Assembly: GCA_035649895.1 (NCBI GenBank) | Contig: DASRIS010000097.1 | Location: 1 to 16,275 of the forward strand | Direction: 5' to 3' | Origin: DASSUC01 sp035649895 | GTDB lineage: Bacteria; Actinomycetota; Actinomycetes; Mycobacteriales; Micromonosporaceae | Length of the DNA stretch: 16,275 nucleotides | Notes under the pieces: model-generated | The model's database searches: none | What the model was told of the DNA's origin: nothing | Seen by the model: the letters and a program-made list of their open reading frames with translations, nothing else | Shown: positions 1 through 7,755 of the stretch, piece after piece | Layout of the letters: each line of letters begins with the position of its first letter | How positions within the stretch are numbered: the stretch's first letter is position 1 | Position numbers and translations under genes: made by a program

Positions 1-2203
1 CGTCGAGGTGCCCGACGTCGCCGGTGCGGTGCCATCCCGGCTCGATCGAGCTCACGCGTTCGGTGGCCCATAGCATGTCGTAGCGGTCCTTGACGTGCCG
101 AGCCCGGATGGCGATCTCGCCGGTGCCCTCCGGCCCGGCGTACCGACCCGGCCCGGCCTTGATCGGCCGGATAAGGATCTCGACCCCGGCGACCGGGCGA
201 CCGACGCAGACCCCGTTGCCCGGACCGGCCGCCCGGACCTCGGCGGCCGTGATGTCGGTGACCACGAGCGCTTCGGTCATTCCATAGGGCGTGTGCGCCT
301 CGGCGCGCGGCAGAAGCGAGGCGGCCTCCTCGATCAGCCGTACGGGCACCGGGGCGCCAGCGCTGAGCAGCAGCCGCACGCCCTCAAGTGTCGTGCGCCG
401 CTGCGCGTCCAGCGCCGGCGCCGTGGCCAGGATGCTGGCCAGGCCCGCTGGCGCGGTGAAGACCGCGGTCGCCTTGATGGCGCCGACGGCATCTGCGAGC
501 GCGGTGGCGGTGAGGGTGCCGGGCGCCGTGACATCCATGTCTGGCACCACCGAGGCGACCCCGATGCCCGGGCCGAACAGGGCGAAGGGCGCGAAGGCCG
601 CCACGAGCCCGCCAGCATTGGTGAGATCATAGGTCGCCACGAGTTTGTCGCGCAGCTGCTCGAGCCGGCCGTGCGTGTAGACCACGCCCTTGGCCGGCCC
701 GGTGGATCCGGACGTATAGAGCACGGCCGCGTCGGCGTCGGTGGCGGGGGCCGGGGGCAGCGCTCGCCCGGCTCCGCGCCGTGCGACCTCGGCCAGGGTC
801 AGCGATGCGCCCAGGGCGGTCCGGACGGCCCCGGCGATCGGGCCGGCCGCGATCCGGCGGCCTGGCCAGCCCAGGGCTTTCGCGGCGAGCAGACCTGGGC
901 GGCCCGCCACGACGTACGCCGGATCGGCCCGCCGCACCGCCCGGTGCAGTCCACGCACGCCGAGCCCTGCGTCCGCGATGACCACGACGGCGCCGATGCG
1001 CAGGCAGGCATAGAAGGTGGCGGTAAGGTCGGCGCCGGGCAGGACAAGCAGCGCGACCCGGTCGCCAGCCCGCACTCCGCTCGCGTGCAGGCCCGCGGCG
1101 ATCTCGGTCATGCGGCGGTGCAGTAGCGCCCAGCTGACGCGGCGTGGCTCGGCTGAGCCGGCCGGAGCCATCTCGACGAGGGCGACGCCGTCGTCGTCCG
1201 CGCGCCGGTCGAAGTCATTCCACAGCGGACGTCTCGGCCGTCTGCCCTTGATGGACGGGGCGGCCGGGTGGGCGGCACGCAGGTCGTCGCGCCAGGCGAG
1301 CACCGTGCCGGCTACGTCGGCGTCCTCGGGTAGCAGGTGGCCGCCGGAGTCGAAGCAGTGCACCGCCGCGTGGGGCAGGCGCAGCCGCAGGTCGCGCAGG
1401 TGGGCTGGGCCGAACACGGGATCGCGCGATCCCCACAGCAGCAGGACCGGCACGCCGGCGAGGTCGCCCAGCCGCTCGGAGATCCCCCGCAACGTGCCCC
1501 AACTCGGATGCTTAGGGCTGAGCGGAATGTCCTCTACGAACCGCCCGATGGCCGCGCGACGAGCTCGGGTGCGGTACGGCGCGAGGTAAGCGGCCCGGAC
1601 GTCGGGGGCGAGCGGTGGATGCGCCAGGGCCAGGGTGGCGCGCAGGAACGCTGACGTCCGTACGGTCGCCGCTGGCAGGATGCCCGGGGCCCGGACCAGC
1701 CGGATCAACACCGGGACCGCCGTGTGGTCGGGTTGGTGGACAGCAGTGTTGGTCAGCACGACCCCGGCGAGGTCAGCCCGATGGCGCAGAGCCCAGCCCA
1801 GCGAGATGATGCCACCCCAGTCGTGCCCGACCGTGACAACGGGTCCGGTAAGCCCGAGCGCGTCCGTCACCGCGGTCAGGTCTGCCACCCTGTCGGCGAG
1901 CCGGCGACGGGTGCCGGTACGTTCGGACAGGCCCATGTCGAGATGGTCCACGGCGACGACCCGGCGGGGCGCTGGCGAGTCGGCCGCGCCGGCCAACAGG
2001 TCACGCCACAGATACGACCAGGTGGGGTTGCCGTGCACGCAGAGCAGTGTCTCGACCGGCGGGGTGGTCCCCAGCTCATCGACGTTGTCGAAAACATGCC
2101 AGGTGCGCCGTACCCCGCGGATGTCCACGGCCTCGACCAGTCGCGACCACGACGGATGCACGCCTACGGTTCCAGGTGAGGCTTCAGTAACGGCATTCGG
2201 CAT
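1..2203 (-). CDS. oleBC: OleBC fusion: beta-lactone decarboxylase + beta-lactone synthetase (3' end outside window)
   Basis: 734 residues are visible and the frame is open to the window edge, so roughly the last 100-150 residues are missing. Residues 50-310 form a haloalkane-dehalogenase-like alpha/beta hydrolase: oxyanion-hole motif HGNPTW at 57-62, nucleophile Asp128 in GHDWGG, probable acid Asp261 (SRDPVF) and base His289 (GGHLLPED). Residues about 325-734 form an AMP-binding enzyme: P-loop-like YTSGSTGPAKG at 496-506, TPYGMTEA at 638-645, TGD at 727-729. The DAGLG segment near 411 and the TPYG-TEA motif fit OleC better than ordinary acyl-CoA ligases. Known role of the family: OleC closes a beta-hydroxy acid to a beta-lactone using ATP, and OleB decarboxylates it to a cis-olefin; the fused form is known in Actinobacteria. 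oleA and oleD would be expected nearby, outside the window. The chosen ATG (2203) has no clear ribosome-binding site and overlaps a TATAAT; a GTG at codon 15 is an alternative start. Confidence 0.88.
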   Translation of the reverse strand, partial: MPNAVTEASPGTVGVHPSWSRLVEAVDIRGVRRTWHVFDNVDELGTTPPVETLLCVHGNPTWSYLWRDLLAGAADSPAPRRVVAVDHLDMGLSERTGTRRRLADRVADLTAVTDALGLTGPVVTVGHDWGGIISLGWALRHRADLAGVVLTNTAVHQPDHTAVPVLIRLVRAPGILPAATVRTSAFLRATLALAHPPLAPDVRAAYLAPYRTRARRAAIGRFVEDIPLSPKHPSWGTLRGISERLGDLAGVPVLLLWGSRDPVFGPAHLRDLRLRLPHAAVHCFDSGGHLLPEDADVAGTVLAWRDDLRAAHPAAPSIKGRRPRRPLWNDFDRRADDDGVALVEMAPAGSAEPRRVSWALLHRRMTEIAAGLHASGVRAGDRVALLVLPGADLTATFYACLRIGAVVVIADAGLGVRGLHRAVRRADPAYVVAGRPGLLAAKALGWPGRRIAAGPIAGAVRTALGASLTLAEVARRGAGRALPPAPATDADAAVLYTSGSTGPAKGVVYTHGRLEQLRDKLVATYDLTNAGGLVAAFAPFALFGPGIGVASVVPDMDVTAPGTLTATALADAVGAIKATAVFTAPAGLASILATAPALDAQRRTTLEGVRLLLSAGAPVPVRLIEEAASLLPRAEAHTPYGMTEALVVTDITAAEVRAAGPGNGVCVGRPVAGVEILIRPIKAGPGRYAGPEGTGEIAIRARHVKDRYDMLWATERVSSIEPGWHRTGDVGHLD

Positions 2204-2210
2204 TATACTG

Positions 2211-2221
2211 CGCAATTTGCG
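2211..2221. promoter_or_regulatory. Small perfect dyad CGCAA-T-TTGCG
   Basis: A perfect 5-1-5 inverted repeat lies 8 bp upstream of the assigned oleBC start. Its position would suit an operator blocking oleBC transcription. The arms are short, so chance occurrence is possible. Confidence 0.3.
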
Positions 2222-2285
2222 GCCATGCCCCCTTCTGCCCTGTTACGCACAAAATGCAGCTGTCGAAATGGCAACGGCGAATGTC

Positions 2286-2303
2286 GATCAATATAAACTG
2301 ATC
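2286..2303. promoter_or_regulatory. Dyad GATCA-N8-TGATC, candidate operator
   Basis: Perfect 5-bp arms (6 of 7 when extended inward) flank an AT-rich centre, ATATAAAC, which contains the best -10-like hexamer on the plus strand. It ends 34 bp before the P450 start. This is the size and layout of a homodimeric repressor site (TetR/MarR-like), but no regulator gene is present in the window to pair with it. Confidence 0.35.
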
Positions 2304-2322
2304 ATAGCCGGTCCGGCCAGAT

Positions 2323-2328
2323 GGAGGT
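2323..2328 (+). promoter_or_regulatory. Ribosome-binding site of the P450 gene
   Basis: GGAGGT stands 9 nt before the ATG at 2338. It fixes this start among the several Met codons in the N-terminal region. Confidence 0.8.
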
Positions 2329-2337
2329 AGACCCTCG

Positions 2338-3711
2338 ATGAATGCGATTACACCCACTTCTGCACCCAAGGCGCCCTCGGTGCGCGGACTTCCGCTTTTG
2401 GGCAGTTTTTTCGAGTTTCGGCGCAACACGCTGAACGCCATGATGGCTGGCTTCCAGCGCCACGGCGACCTCGTGCGCTACCGACTCGGTCCGCTGACCG
2501 TCTACGCCGTGTCCAGCCCCGAGCTCGCTGGCGAGCTGCTGTCGGACGACGGACGGTTCGGCAAGCTCGGCGAGGACAGCCCGCTGCGGCTCGTGCTCGG
2601 CAATGGCCTCCTGACCAGCTCGGACCGCATGACGTGGTTGCGCAATCGGCGGGTTATGCAACCCATCTATACCAAGCAGAGCGTCGCCAGGTTCGCCGAC
2701 ATTATGATCGCCAGCACCGACGAGTGGCTGGACCGCCTGGCCTGGCGGTATCCGCCCGGCGCGAATATCGACATCCACTACGAGCTGACACGCGTGACCC
2801 TCGACGTCGTAAGCCGCTGTCTGTTCGGCGCCGACATTCTCGACGAGGTAGAAGCCATGGGCCCGAACGCAATCGACGTGGCCGTGAACTTCGCGTTCCG
2901 GCGCCTGCTGCAGAACCCACTCAGCCCGCCGCTGCATTGGCCCACCCTAGGCAACCGGCGCTTCCATCGGGTAGTGGGTGCCATGGATGCGATGATCTAC
3001 CGGCTCATCGCCGACCGCCGCGCGAACGGGCCCCGTGGTGGTGACCTGCTCGACATCCTGCTCGCCTGCCGGGACCGGGACACGGGCGAAGGAATGTCCG
3101 ATGTGGAGCTGCGTGACGAGGTCATCACCGCGTTCTCGGCTGGTCACGAGACCACGGCGGTCGCGTTGAGCTGGACCTTCTATCTCCTGTCCCGGCACCC
3201 CGAGAAGCTGCGCAGACTGCTGGACGAGGTCGAGGCTCAGCTCGGCTCCCGGCCGCCGACCCTGGCCGACCTGCCCAACCTGCCCTATACGCTGCAGGTC
3301 TTCGAGGAAACCATGCGGCTCTATCCGCCGGCGCCCATCCTGCCACGGTACGTGCATGTGGACACGACCATTGGCGGCTACCGGGTAAACGAGGGCTCAT
3401 GGGCGCTCGCCAACCTGTTCAACGTGCAGCGACACCCAGCCCATTGGCCCGACCCCCACCGGTTCGAGCCCGACCGCTTTGAGCCGGTCGGGCGCCGGGC
3501 GTGGCACCGCTATGCCTATCTGCCCTTCGGTGGCGGCATGCATCTGTGCATCGGCAAACACTTTGCGCTCCTGGAGGCGCACCTTCTTCTGGCCGCGCTC
3601 GTCCAGCGCTTCAACCTGCGCCTCGTCGACTCGCATCGCGTCGAGATGCACGCGACGCTCACCATGCGTCCCCGCTACGGCATGCAGATGATCATCCACC
3701 CGCGACAATAA
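2338..3711 (+). CDS. Cytochrome P450
   Basis: 457 residues, a full-length soluble bacterial P450. Visible motifs: C-helix WxxxR (Trp100, Arg104), I-helix oxygen-activation motif AGHETT (268-273), K-helix ExxR (Glu324-Arg327) in ETMRLYPP, and the heme loop FGGGMHLCIG with the thiolate ligand Cys404. No N-terminal anchor is present; the protein begins with a Pro/Ala-rich leader and RGLPLLG. The ETxRLYPP and FGGGxHxCIG forms resemble P450s acting on terpenes, fatty acids or other lipophilic substrates rather than the short CYP105/107 type, but I cannot assign a CYP family. It would need ferredoxin and reductase partners, none of which is encoded here. The divergent layout with oleBC suggests, as inference, oxidation of an olefin, beta-lactone or fatty-acyl intermediate. 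Codon choice is less GC3-extreme than in the etf-mnmA block. Confidence 0.95.
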   Translation: MNAITPTSAPKAPSVRGLPLLGSFFEFRRNTLNAMMAGFQRHGDLVRYRLGPLTVYAVSSPELAGELLSDDGRFGKLGEDSPLRLVLGNGLLTSSDRMTWLRNRRVMQPIYTKQSVARFADIMIASTDEWLDRLAWRYPPGANIDIHYELTRVTLDVVSRCLFGADILDEVEAMGPNAIDVAVNFAFRRLLQNPLSPPLHWPTLGNRRFHRVVGAMDAMIYRLIADRRANGPRGGDLLDILLACRDRDTGEGMSDVELRDEVITAFSAGHETTAVALSWTFYLLSRHPEKLRRLLDEVEAQLGSRPPTLADLPNLPYTLQVFEETMRLYPPAPILPRYVHVDTTIGGYRVNEGSWALANLFNVQRHPAHWPDPHRFEPDRFEPVGRRAWHRYAYLPFGGGMHLCIGKHFALLEAHLLLAALVQRFNLRLVDSHRVEMHATLTMRPRYGMQMIIHPRQ

Positions 3712-3775
3712 GGCGGTCAAAGATTGTGGGGTCTGTAAAACAACGGTGTGGCTCCGATCAAAGGAGAAGCACCTG

Positions 3776-3920
3776 ATGACGATCACGAACGATGCGGCGG
3801 ATACTGCCGCGATAGCCGCGGACGGGGCGGCGAAGCGGCCGCGCAGGCCGCGCCAACATCGCCCACGCCCGCCGCGACCTGCTCAACCACCATGACGCCT
3901 TCGCTGTCTACGGCATCTGA
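3776..3920 (+). pseudogene. Small, probably frameshifted reading frame behind the P450
   Basis: AAAGGAG just upstream of the ATG at 3776 is a good ribosome-binding site, but that frame ends after 39 codons, the later ones running into Arg/Pro-rich sequence. From about 3852 another frame becomes strongly codon-biased (nearly every codon ends in C or G): ANIAHARRDLLNHHDAF followed by AVYGI and a TGA at 3918-3920. That second frame has no start codon after its upstream TAG (3813-3815). One base change in length near 3840 would join both into a protein of about 48 residues. I do not recognise the product. It may be a decayed small gene, or the 39-codon frame may itself be expressed. Confidence 0.35.
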
Positions 3921-4676
3921 GCCACCATCACGAAGACGGACATAACGGAACAACGCCGGGGCCGTGGAGACTCGATCTCACCGGCGCGCCAGTCCAGGTC
4001 ATCCACGTTCAGCGCGGCCACCTCACCAGCCCGCAGCCCCAGCCGCGCCAGCACGGTCAAGATCGCAAAATCGCGGCGGCCTACGTTGGTACGCCGGTCA
4101 CAGCTTGCCAACAGCCGGCCGAGCTGATCGGGTGGCGCCGCTCGCGGCAGCCCACTATCCCGCCAGCCCGGAGCAGCCGGCACCGCGCCGGCCAGCGACG
4201 TTGGCGTATGACCCCGCACATGCAGCCATCTGAGCAGTACCCCTGCAGCCCGGTCGTCACGTTGTTCAGCGACCCGGCACTGCATCGGGCCGCCTCAGCC
4301 AGCACGAACGCGCTGACCTGCTCGGCGCATAGACCGGCGATCTCTTCTGGCCAGTCGCTTTCGGTGGCCACGAACCGGAAAGCGACGCCTCGGTAGCTGC
4401 CGATGGTGGAGGCGGCCAACCCGCGCTCGGCGGCCAGATAGGCAACGAAGGCGTCCAGCAGCTGCTCTCCTGGGTCATCGGCAACCACGGGCGCGGGTTG
4501 CGCCACCACCCCAGCCCCCGCAGATACTCCAGCAGCGGGGCGATACTGCAGGCGGTCAGCCGGCGATGGTCCCTGCTGGCCACACGCCGGTGAGATACGA
4601 ACTGCTCCACATGCGCACCAGACAGATCCCAAGGATCCGCACCCTGGTTGGCCAGCCAGCGGCTCAGATGCGCCAT
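3908..4676 (-). pseudogene. Tyrosine recombinase/integrase (XerC/D type), frameshifted and truncated
   Basis: Three minus-strand frames carry consecutive pieces of one protein. From 4676: MAHLSRWLANQGADPW and LLEYLRGLGW, an N-terminal SAM-like core-binding start. After a shift near 4500-4520: LLDAFVAYLAAERGLAAST to SAGSLNNVTTGLQ, the second core-binding part. After another shift near 4225-4260: LLRWLHVRG through GRRDFAILTVLARLGLRAG, EVAALNVDDLDWRAGEI, the start of the catalytic domain with the first catalytic Arg in GLRAGEV. Family resemblance stops near 3970; the HxxR and nucleophile-Tyr segments are absent. Two frameshifts plus loss of the C-terminal half make it non-functional. It resembles integrases common on actinobacterial plasmids and islands. 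The last residues before the TAG at 3910-3908 are probably not original. Confidence 0.8.
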
Positions 4677-4788
4677 CAGCAGCAGAAGTCCGGTCGCCCG
4701 GCTGCGTGACCCGCCAGCTCCCTGCGGAACCCGGCGCCAGCGGCCCCGCCACCCCCACAGCCTCGGGCTACCCGGCCCTACCTACTCA

Positions 4789-5343
4789 TTAGGCCAGGGT
4801 GGCAGGGGCTCGTTGGCGGACCCATGCGGTGACGGCATCGAGATCGACCGGGCGGGTGGTGTCTACCCGAAGGACCGGGCCGATGCCCAGCGGCTGCGAA
4901 GTCTCCTGCCAGCGCTGCCACTCGAGGTCGGTCGGCAGGTCGCCATGGATCGGGTGGCGTGGAAAGCGTCGCTCGAAGCGGAGGCGGGCGACCTCCAGCG
5001 GGACGTCACACCAGACCTCCAGAGGCGTTCGACGGCCCGCGCGCCGCAGGCCGGCTACCACGAAGTGGCGGACGTCGGTCGGCCAGCAGGACTCCAGTAC
5101 GGCGCCGCCGGGCGTGTCCGCGAGCACGGCCCACATGGTCTGGCTGGCGGCTGCACCGAGAGCCATGCTCCAGCGGCGCTGGGTCCAGTCGTACGGGGGC
5201 TCGGCGCCCAGCACGCCAGCGTGGGCCTCCTTGATCGTGTCCTTGCTGAGCAACGGCAGCCCAAGGGCCTGCGACAGCGAGCGTGCAAGTGTTGTCTTGC
5301 CGGCGCCCGGCAGCCCGTTGACCAGGACGACGAGACCCGTCAC
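4789..5343 (-). CDS. P-loop kinase / AAA_33-like ATPase
   Basis: 184 residues from a GTG start. Walker A GLPGAGKTT occupies residues 10-18 and is followed by LLSKDTIKE (32-39), the SKD arrangement seen in small kinases such as Zeta-toxin-like, gluconate-kinase-like and chloramphenicol-phosphotransferase-like P-loop proteins. An Arg-rich lid-like segment (RLRFERRFPRHP, about 120-131) would close over the phosphate donor. The substrate cannot be read from the sequence; a small metabolite or an antibiotic is possible. It is the third gene in a minus-strand series, 103 bp behind the beta-helix gene. Its start has no good ribosome-binding site of its own and overlaps the stop of a 10-codon leader frame, suggesting translational coupling. 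Confidence 0.8.
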   Translation of the reverse strand: MTGLVVLVNGLPGAGKTTLARSLSQALGLPLLSKDTIKEAHAGVLGAEPPYDWTQRRWSMALGAAASQTMWAVLADTPGGAVLESCWPTDVRHFVVAGLRRAGRRTPLEVWCDVPLEVARLRFERRFPRHPIHGDLPTDLEWQRWQETSQPLGIGPVLRVDTTRPVDLDAVTAWVRQRAPATLA

Positions 5344-5372
5344 GCGGCGGCTGCCGGTGCTCTACCGAGCAT
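5340..5372 (-). CDS. 10-codon leader frame overlapping the kinase start
   Basis: ATG at 5372 encodes MLGRAPAAAA and stops with TGA at 5342-5340. Its TGA shares bases with the kinase GTG (5343-5341) in a GTGA overlap. GGGAGG (5386-5381) stands 8 nt before the ATG, the best ribosome-binding site in this gap, whereas the kinase GTG has none. The likely role is to deliver ribosomes to the kinase start. Alternatively, a frameshift has separated the original ATG from the kinase frame. Confidence 0.45.
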   Translation of the reverse strand: MLGRAPAAAA

Positions 5373-5446
5373 GGCGGTGTCCTCCCGATCGGAACGGGCA
5401 CCCTCCCGCCTCCGGTTCCGCGCCGCCCGGGGACCCGCAGTGCCGC

Positions 5447-7723
5447 TCACTCCAGGTCGTCTTCGAGGGTCTCCCGCCTGGACTGCGAGGCGGGCGCGAC
5501 GACCGGAGCCGGGCCGGGGGAGTCGGCGAGCTCGGCGGTGGCCGGCACCGCCCGACCCCTCGCCGGCACGGCCGGAGCGGGGGCCAGCGCGGGCCGGCGC
5601 AGCGGGGCCCCGCGCACCAGGGCGACCAGGGCCCACGGCACCCACACCAGCTCCAGCAGGATCCGCGGCAGCGACGGGGGCACCGGGATCCACGGCAGCA
5701 TCACCAGCCCCCGGTCCACCGCTCCGAGCAGCGCGAACACGCCGACCGCCAGGGTCAGCCAGCCCAGCCCCGCCGGCCGGTGGGTGCGCCGGTGGGCTCC
5801 GGGCCCGCCGGCCAGCCCGCCCGAGACGTCGCCACCGGGCGCTGCGCGCAGCCGTACGGGAGCGTCGCGGTCGGGGACGCGCCGGCCCACCGAGACCGCG
5901 GCGGTGCCGACGAGCACCAGGCCCAGGCCGAACAGCGCCAGCCCGACCGGGGTGAGCGGGCCGGCCTCGCGCTCGGTGCCGAGCACGCCGACCGCCAAGC
6001 CGGCCAGGGCGGTGAGGGTCCCGAGGGCGGCCAGCACCGACCGGCGCAGCAGGCGCAGCCAGAGCGCCAGCAGGACCAGGCCGAGCAGGAGCGCCTCGCC
6101 GAGGGCGTACTGCACCTCGATCCGCTCCAGCCCGCGGGCGCCGTACCAGTCGCAGTTGCTCGGGATCTCGCGCGAGTCCCGCGAGTAGTCCGCGCAGACG
6201 TAGAGCTTGAGGGTCTTGCCCGGCTCGGCGACGTAACGGTGCACGCCGACCCCGGCGGGCCGGTCGTCCGCCCCGCACCGCGGCAGCACGTACGGCTCGG
6301 ACACGGCGGGCGCCTGCCAGCACGAGCCGACGCCCTGCCCGTCCCACCAGAAGTCCATCCGGTTCGGCCGTGGTTCGCCCGACCTGTCCACCCCGAGCAC
6401 GTTGTCGAGGTAGAGGTTGTGGTGCGAGGTGTCGAACTGCGCCGGAAGCGACGTGTCGTTGCGCACGAACCCGGGCACCCACGCGGTGAGGAAGCCGGCG
6501 AAGGAGTTGCCGTAGACCCAGTTGTCCCGCCAGATGTTGTAGTTGCCCCCTGGGTTGATCACCCCGGTCCCGGTCGGGATGCCCACGGTCGGGCAGACCA
6601 CCCCATTCTCGTAGCCTCGCTCGGCGTACGGCCTGGCGCACGTGCCGTCCCGCATGTAGCGGTAGTAGTCGACGTTGTTGTCGGCGATGACGTTGCGCTC
6701 GAAGCGGGCGTGGTTCTGCGGCATCCCCGGGTGGTTGGGGTACGCCGAGTCGGTCGCCACGCCCGTGCCGTTCTCGGTGAACACGTTGTCGTGCGCCCAC
6801 ACCGAGTCGCCTGCGGTGCCCGAGTAGCCGAGCGCGTTGTGGTGGCTGTAGCAGCGCCGGACCTCGACCGCGTACCGCTCGACGACGTGGCCCCGACCGG
6901 CGTTGATGTTGGAGGCCGCGCCCGGGTAGATGCCCGAGTCGCCGTTGCCGTACGCCTCGCAGTCGGTGTAGAGGCCGTGGTCGTCGGCGAAGGTGAGGAA
7001 CCCGTACTCGTCGTTCCACCGCCCGACCGCCCCGTCGATCACGAAGCCGTCGGTCTCCAGCACGTAGACGCCGTTGAAGGTGGTCCGTTGCGCGGTGAGG
7101 TTGCGCAGGTAGAAGCCGTCGGCGCGGTCCGCCCGGATCGCGTTGAGGCGCTGGTACTGCGCGTCGACGACCACGTCGGTGGCTGCGGCGCCCGTACCCT
7201 CGATCTGTAGGTCCTTCTTGCCCAGCACCGCGACCAGGTTCTGGTTGTGCGGGCAGGACACCTGCTGCTGCCAGGACAGCACCTGGTGGCGCTCACGGCC
7301 GGCGACCGGGGCGTCCAGCGCGGCGCAGGTGCCGCTCGGCGGGGCCAGGCTCGGCTCCTCGCGGTAGACCCCGGGCAGCACCAGGATCGTCATGCCGGGC
7401 GAGCGCACCTGGTCGACGGCCTGCTGGAGGTGCCGGTAGCCGGTGCGCTGGCACTCCTCCCACAGCGCCAGGTTGCGCTCGCGGAGCGGGGCCGGGAAGG
7501 CGGCCACCCGCCCGTCGAAGTCGGCCCGGTCGTCCTTGCACACCAGCAGCCGGGGCCCGTCCGTACGGTAGGCCGGCACGTGGTAGCTGCCGTCGGGAAA
7601 GACCGGGTCGCGCTCGTCGTGGGCCAGCGCGGCGTACGGCGCCACAGCGGCGCCCGGCGCGAGGGCGCTCCCCGCGACCAGGCCGGCGACGAGAAAGGCA
7701 GTGACACGCGTCAGTCGCCCCAT
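5447..7723 (-). CDS. Secreted right-handed beta-helix protein with C-terminal membrane region
   Basis: 758 residues. An N-terminal signal peptide (hydrophobic 9-30, cleavage probably near AVA or ALA around 28-34) is followed by a short domain with LQQAVDQV and ILVLPGVYRE (about 99-122), the usual opening of parallel beta-helix proteins. Repeated strand-turn segments run from about 160 to 460 (ADGFYLRNLTAQ, NGVYVLETDGFVIDG, DDHGLYTDCEAYGNGDSGIY, RRCYSHHNALGYSG, ERNVIADNN). Several Cys may form disulfides outside the cell. Residues about 541-705 contain some five hydrophobic segments, so the helix is probably displayed on the membrane; a Pro/Ala-rich acidic tail ends the protein. The fold occurs in polysaccharide lyases, epimerases and glycosidases, but no catalytic set is evident. 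The ATG lacks a visible ribosome-binding site, yet no in-frame start lies nearby upstream. It is 32 bp behind the PLDc_N gene. Confidence 0.85.
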   Translation of the reverse strand: MGRLTRVTAFLVAGLVAGSALAPGAAVAPYAALAHDERDPVFPDGSYHVPAYRTDGPRLLVCKDDRADFDGRVAAFPAPLRERNLALWEECQRTGYRHLQQAVDQVRSPGMTILVLPGVYREEPSLAPPSGTCAALDAPVAGRERHQVLSWQQQVSCPHNQNLVAVLGKKDLQIEGTGAAATDVVVDAQYQRLNAIRADRADGFYLRNLTAQRTTFNGVYVLETDGFVIDGAVGRWNDEYGFLTFADDHGLYTDCEAYGNGDSGIYPGAASNINAGRGHVVERYAVEVRRCYSHHNALGYSGTAGDSVWAHDNVFTENGTGVATDSAYPNHPGMPQNHARFERNVIADNNVDYYRYMRDGTCARPYAERGYENGVVCPTVGIPTGTGVINPGGNYNIWRDNWVYGNSFAGFLTAWVPGFVRNDTSLPAQFDTSHHNLYLDNVLGVDRSGEPRPNRMDFWWDGQGVGSCWQAPAVSEPYVLPRCGADDRPAGVGVHRYVAEPGKTLKLYVCADYSRDSREIPSNCDWYGARGLERIEVQYALGEALLLGLVLLALWLRLLRRSVLAALGTLTALAGLAVGVLGTEREAGPLTPVGLALFGLGLVLVGTAAVSVGRRVPDRDAPVRLRAAPGGDVSGGLAGGPGAHRRTHRPAGLGWLTLAVGVFALLGAVDRGLVMLPWIPVPPSLPRILLELVWVPWALVALVRGAPLRRPALAPAPAVPARGRAVPATAELADSPGPAPVVAPASQSRRETLEDDLE

Positions 7724-7755
7724 GCGCGGAGCGTAGAGAAGCTTTCGCGTTTCGC

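Larger units (their letters stand above)
2201..2337. promoter_or_regulatory. Divergent control region between oleBC and the P450
   Basis: About 134 bp separate the two divergent start codons, and the stretch is visibly richer in A and T than its flanks. It contains a TATAAT on the minus strand at 2206-2201, overlapping the assigned oleBC ATG, and TATAAA on the plus strand at 2292-2297. No convincing TTGACA-like -35 box stands at 17 bp from either, so promoter assignments are tentative. Two dyads (2211-2221 and 2286-2303) could bind a regulator serving both genes. Confidence 0.45.

Noticed and set aside
95..1126. Plus-strand open frame opposite oleBC
   Set aside because: Low-complexity Gly/Arg-rich translation; the opposite strand carries a full set of OleB and OleC motifs in one uninterrupted frame.
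3712..4788. Possible insertion sequence or attachment site around the integrase remnant
   Set aside because: No terminal inverted repeats, target duplication or tRNA end was found, so no element borders can be drawn.
4799..7210. Long plus-strand open frame opposite the kinase and beta-helix genes
   Set aside because: The Arg/Gly/Pro/Val-rich product has no domain sense and crosses two genes and their gap; it is a typical high-GC antisense shadow.
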